Source: JAWKWH01 sp963669455 (GTDB lineage Bacteria; Pseudomonadota; Alphaproteobacteria; Rhizobiales; Rhizobiaceae). Taken from it: DNA of 64,000 nucleotides. The stretch lies in the NCBI GenBank assembly GCA_963669455.1, contig OY770026.1:2790001-2854000 (forward strand). Reading direction: 5' to 3'. The notes beneath the pieces were generated by a model, which saw nothing but the letters and a program-made list of their open reading frames with translations, was not told the origin of the DNA and did no database searches. Below are positions 63,295 to 64,000 of this stretch, one piece after another (position 1 is the first letter of the stretch; every line of letters starts with the position of its first letter). Position numbers and translations under genes: made by a program.

Positions 63295-64000
63295 TGCGAC
63301 GACGGAACAGGTTTCTTCGTTTTGGATTTCAGACGCATTATCCGCCGTGGTGCATGGCTTTTGAGCGCCTCTCCGCGGCCTGACAGGCTCGGGTTTGTCA
63401 TGAAATATTCCTGCGCATTGAACGATTCTTCCCCCTTCTCCGGCGCGATGCGCCGTGAAGTTCCATCCGGCAATACCTCGAAACTCTGACAATTGTCCAT
63501 GATGTTGCCAAGCATGATCTGGTCCATAAGCTGTTCATGCACAGTTGGATTGGTAATCGGCGCGATGGTCTCGACCCGGCGGTCGAGATTGCGCGGCATC
63601 AGATCGGCCGAACCGATATAGATGATCGCCTCATCGCAGGGCAGGCCCTGCCCGTTGCCAAAGCAATAGATACGGCTGTGCTCCAGAAAACGGCCGATAA
63701 TCGACTTGACCCGGATATTCTCCGACAGGCCGGTAACCTGTGGGCGCAGACAGCAAATCCCGCGAACCACCAGATCGATTTCGACACCGGCGGCACTGGC
63801 CTGGTAGAGCTTGTCGATCGTCTGCGGATCGACGAGCGCGTTCATCTTCATCCAGATACCGGCCGGCCGGCCGGCTTTTGCGTGGGCAATTTCATCGTCG
63901 ATGTGACCAAGTATGCGCTTGCGCATGGTATTGGGCGACACTGCCAGGCGCATTTCTTCGGCCGGTTTGGCATAGCCTGTTATGTAGTTGAAGACCTGCG
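63291..64000 (-). CDS. ppk: Polyphosphate kinase, C-terminal part (truncated by the window)
   Basis: The frame is open to the right edge. It gives the last 236 residues: FNYITGYAKPAEEM at the edge, then GRPAGIWMKMNALVDPQTI, GVEIDLVVRGICCLRP, HSRIYCFGNG and IYIGSADLMPRNLDRRVE, the C2 domain of Ppk1. A Lys/Arg-rich tail ends in KKPVPSSQ. It makes polyphosphate from ATP, opposite to the overlapping ppx. Confidence 0.94.
   Translation of the reverse strand, partial: QVFNYITGYAKPAEEMRLAVSPNTMRKRILGHIDDEIAHAKAGRPAGIWMKMNALVDPQTIDKLYQASAAGVEIDLVVRGICCLRPQVTGLSENIRVKSIIGRFLEHSRIYCFGNGQGLPCDEAIIYIGSADLMPRNLDRRVETIAPITNPTVHEQLMDQIMLGNIMDNCQSFEVLPDGTSRRIAPEKGEESFNAQEYFMTNPSLSGRGEALKSHAPRRIMRLKSKTKKPVPSSQ

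Noticed and set aside
63295..63492. N-terminal extension of ppx inside ppk
   Set aside because: The 66 extra residues overlap the ppk coding frame and resemble no Ppx; the ATG at 63294 overlaps the ppk stop in the normal way.

Overview
The window looks like the chromosome of an alphaproteobacterium of the order Hyphomicrobiales (Rhizobiales); the genus cannot be told from the sequence. The evidence is conserved alphaproteobacterial gene order (glyA-nrdR-ribD-ribE-ribH-nusB; plsX-fabH-ihfA-merR-tRNA-Pro; rplM-rpsI near speB and argC; ctaA beside a DUF2842 gene; ppk-ppx), a LdtR-type MarR regulator beside an L,D-transpeptidase gene, and moderately GC-rich DNA. There is no phage, no CRISPR array and no intact insertion sequence; most of the window is core chromosome with small accessory insertions.

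Layout. 1-0.7 kb: 3' end of an M4 (thermolysin/protealysin-like) metalloprotease followed by an emfourin-type inhibitor. 0.7-4.6 kb: metY, a CoA-binding protein, small hypotheticals and a VOC protein. 4.8-7.1 kb: two crotonase-fold proteins without the usual catalytic glutamates and a hotdog thioesterase. 7.2-11 kb: gabT-gabD for GABA catabolism, divergent from a LuxR-type regulator. 11-14.5 kb: rplM-rpsI, speB-like ureohydrolase, argC. 14.5-16 kb: ctaA and DUF2842. 16-25.3 kb: a Wzx/Wzy-type exopolysaccharide locus (deacetylase, GNAT, Wzz co-polymerase, Wza-like exporter, glycosyltransferase, initiating phosphoglycosyltransferase, Wzy polymerase) whose content resembles holdfast/unipolar adhesin loci. 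25.4-30.9 kb: tRNA-Pro, MerR, ihfA, fabH, plsX, DUF177, cytochrome bc1 chaperone and a bamE-like lipoprotein. 30.9-32.7 kb: a two-gene membrane module of unknown function. 32.8-41 kb: proton-pumping pyrophosphatase, MFS transporter, nusB, riboflavin genes, nrdR, glyA. 41-44.8 kb: L,D-transpeptidase with its LdtR-type regulator, DUF6163, 3-hydroxyisobutyryl-CoA hydrolase-like protein. 44.9-50.1 kb: hemB, RDD protein, SLC13 permease with a hairpin over its ribosome binding site, bpt, DMT exporter. 50.1-55.2 kb: an RND efflux operon led by its own TetR regulator with a clear palindromic operator. 55.2-56.3 kb: GNAT gene and an inverted-repeat element. 56.3-64 kb: rnd, DMT exporter, parC, a TlpA-like thioredoxin, a relic of a second parC 3' end, ppx and the 3' part of ppk.

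The observations most worth checking are the parC 3' relic (a scar of recombination that brought in or flanked the thioredoxin gene), the hairpin that buries the Shine-Dalgarno of the SLC13 gene, shared sequence words in the ldtR and ldt promoters, the inverted repeat entering the GNAT reading frame, the uncharacterised two-gene membrane module, and the protease-inhibitor pair at the left edge. I found no clearly new defence or mobile system.
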